The notes beneath the pieces are model-generated. The model saw only the letters and a list, made by a program, of their open reading frames with translations, ran no database searches and was not told where the DNA came from. From CADCWK01 sp964244115 (lineage in GTDB: Bacteria > Chloroflexota > Chloroflexia > Thermomicrobiales > UBA6265): 13,475 nt of DNA. This document shows, piece by piece, positions 13,469-13,475 of the stretch. Made by a program: the position numbers and the translations under genes. The stretch spans positions 1 to 13,475 of the forward strand of contig CAXTHM010000090.1 of NCBI GenBank assembly GCA_964244115.1. The letters are read 5' to 3'. How positions within the stretch are numbered: the first letter of the stretch is position 1; each line of letters opens with the position of its first letter.

Positions 13469-13475
13469 CTTCATG

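Larger units (their letters stand above)
13255..13475. other. Right-edge intergenic region; possible start codon at the very end
   Basis: No coding region is supported within this stretch. It holds two interleaved inverted repeats (13273-13344) and a C-run/G-run hairpin (13421-13468), both listed. The last three bases are ATG preceded by GGAGAGGGGCTTC, so a plus-strand gene could begin at 13473; this cannot be tested because the window ends there, and the G-rich stretch is also part of the hairpin. Confidence 0.5.

Noticed and set aside
13223..13474. Minus-strand 83-codon frame at the right edge
   Set aside because: It reads through the hairpin repeats and has no recognisable protein features.

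Overview
The window is GC-rich bacterial chromosome with short, well-spaced genes, frequent GTG starts and clear Shine-Dalgarno sites. The gene mix fits a Chloroflexota bacterium, most likely of the Thermomicrobia type (Sphaerobacter/Nitrolancea-like). The pointers are an uncharacterised ABC-2 exporter trio of the COG4586/4587/3694 type, an alarm/stress (Gsp17M-like) plus PRC-barrel protein, a two-domain zinc-ribbon protein and a small BldC/excisionase-like helix-turn-helix protein. This placement is an inference from family content and composition; an actinobacterial origin cannot be excluded by eye. There are no rRNA or tRNA genes, no CRISPR array and no transposase.

Layout. The left part (164-2056) is on the minus strand: a class-III PLP aminotransferase, preceded by a small HTH regulator gene. 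A 504-bp divergent regulatory region (2057-2560) separates it from a plus-strand block. That block is glucose-6-phosphate isomerase (2561-4006), an AI-2E/PerM-family membrane permease (4175-5542, broken by a 10-N assembly gap) and a stress-domain/PRC-barrel protein (5623-6810). It converges on a minus-strand block: Bcp-type peroxiredoxin (6916-7377), zinc-ribbon protein (7819-8232), ABC ATPase (8297-9352) and two overlapping ABC-2 permease genes (9546-11223). A 195-bp divergent promoter region then leads to plus-strand oligoendopeptidase F (11419-13254). Hairpin-forming intergenic repeats sit near both ends of the window.

How the genes work together. The two permeases and the ATPase are the only obvious multi-subunit machine, a three-gene ABC-2 exporter of unknown substrate. 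Pgi (glycolysis/gluconeogenesis), PepF (peptide turnover), the aminotransferase (amino-group transfer to a keto acid) and the peroxiredoxin (peroxide detoxification) are ordinary housekeeping functions. The most interesting features are regulatory. The HTH gene has a four-unit, exactly 10-bp-phased direct-repeat array upstream, and a near-perfect Shine-Dalgarno site driving an eight-codon ORF that lies in frame with the HTH gene. The exporter/pepF divergent region carries palindromes placed over both candidate promoters. No complete, clearly novel defence or mobile system is visible.
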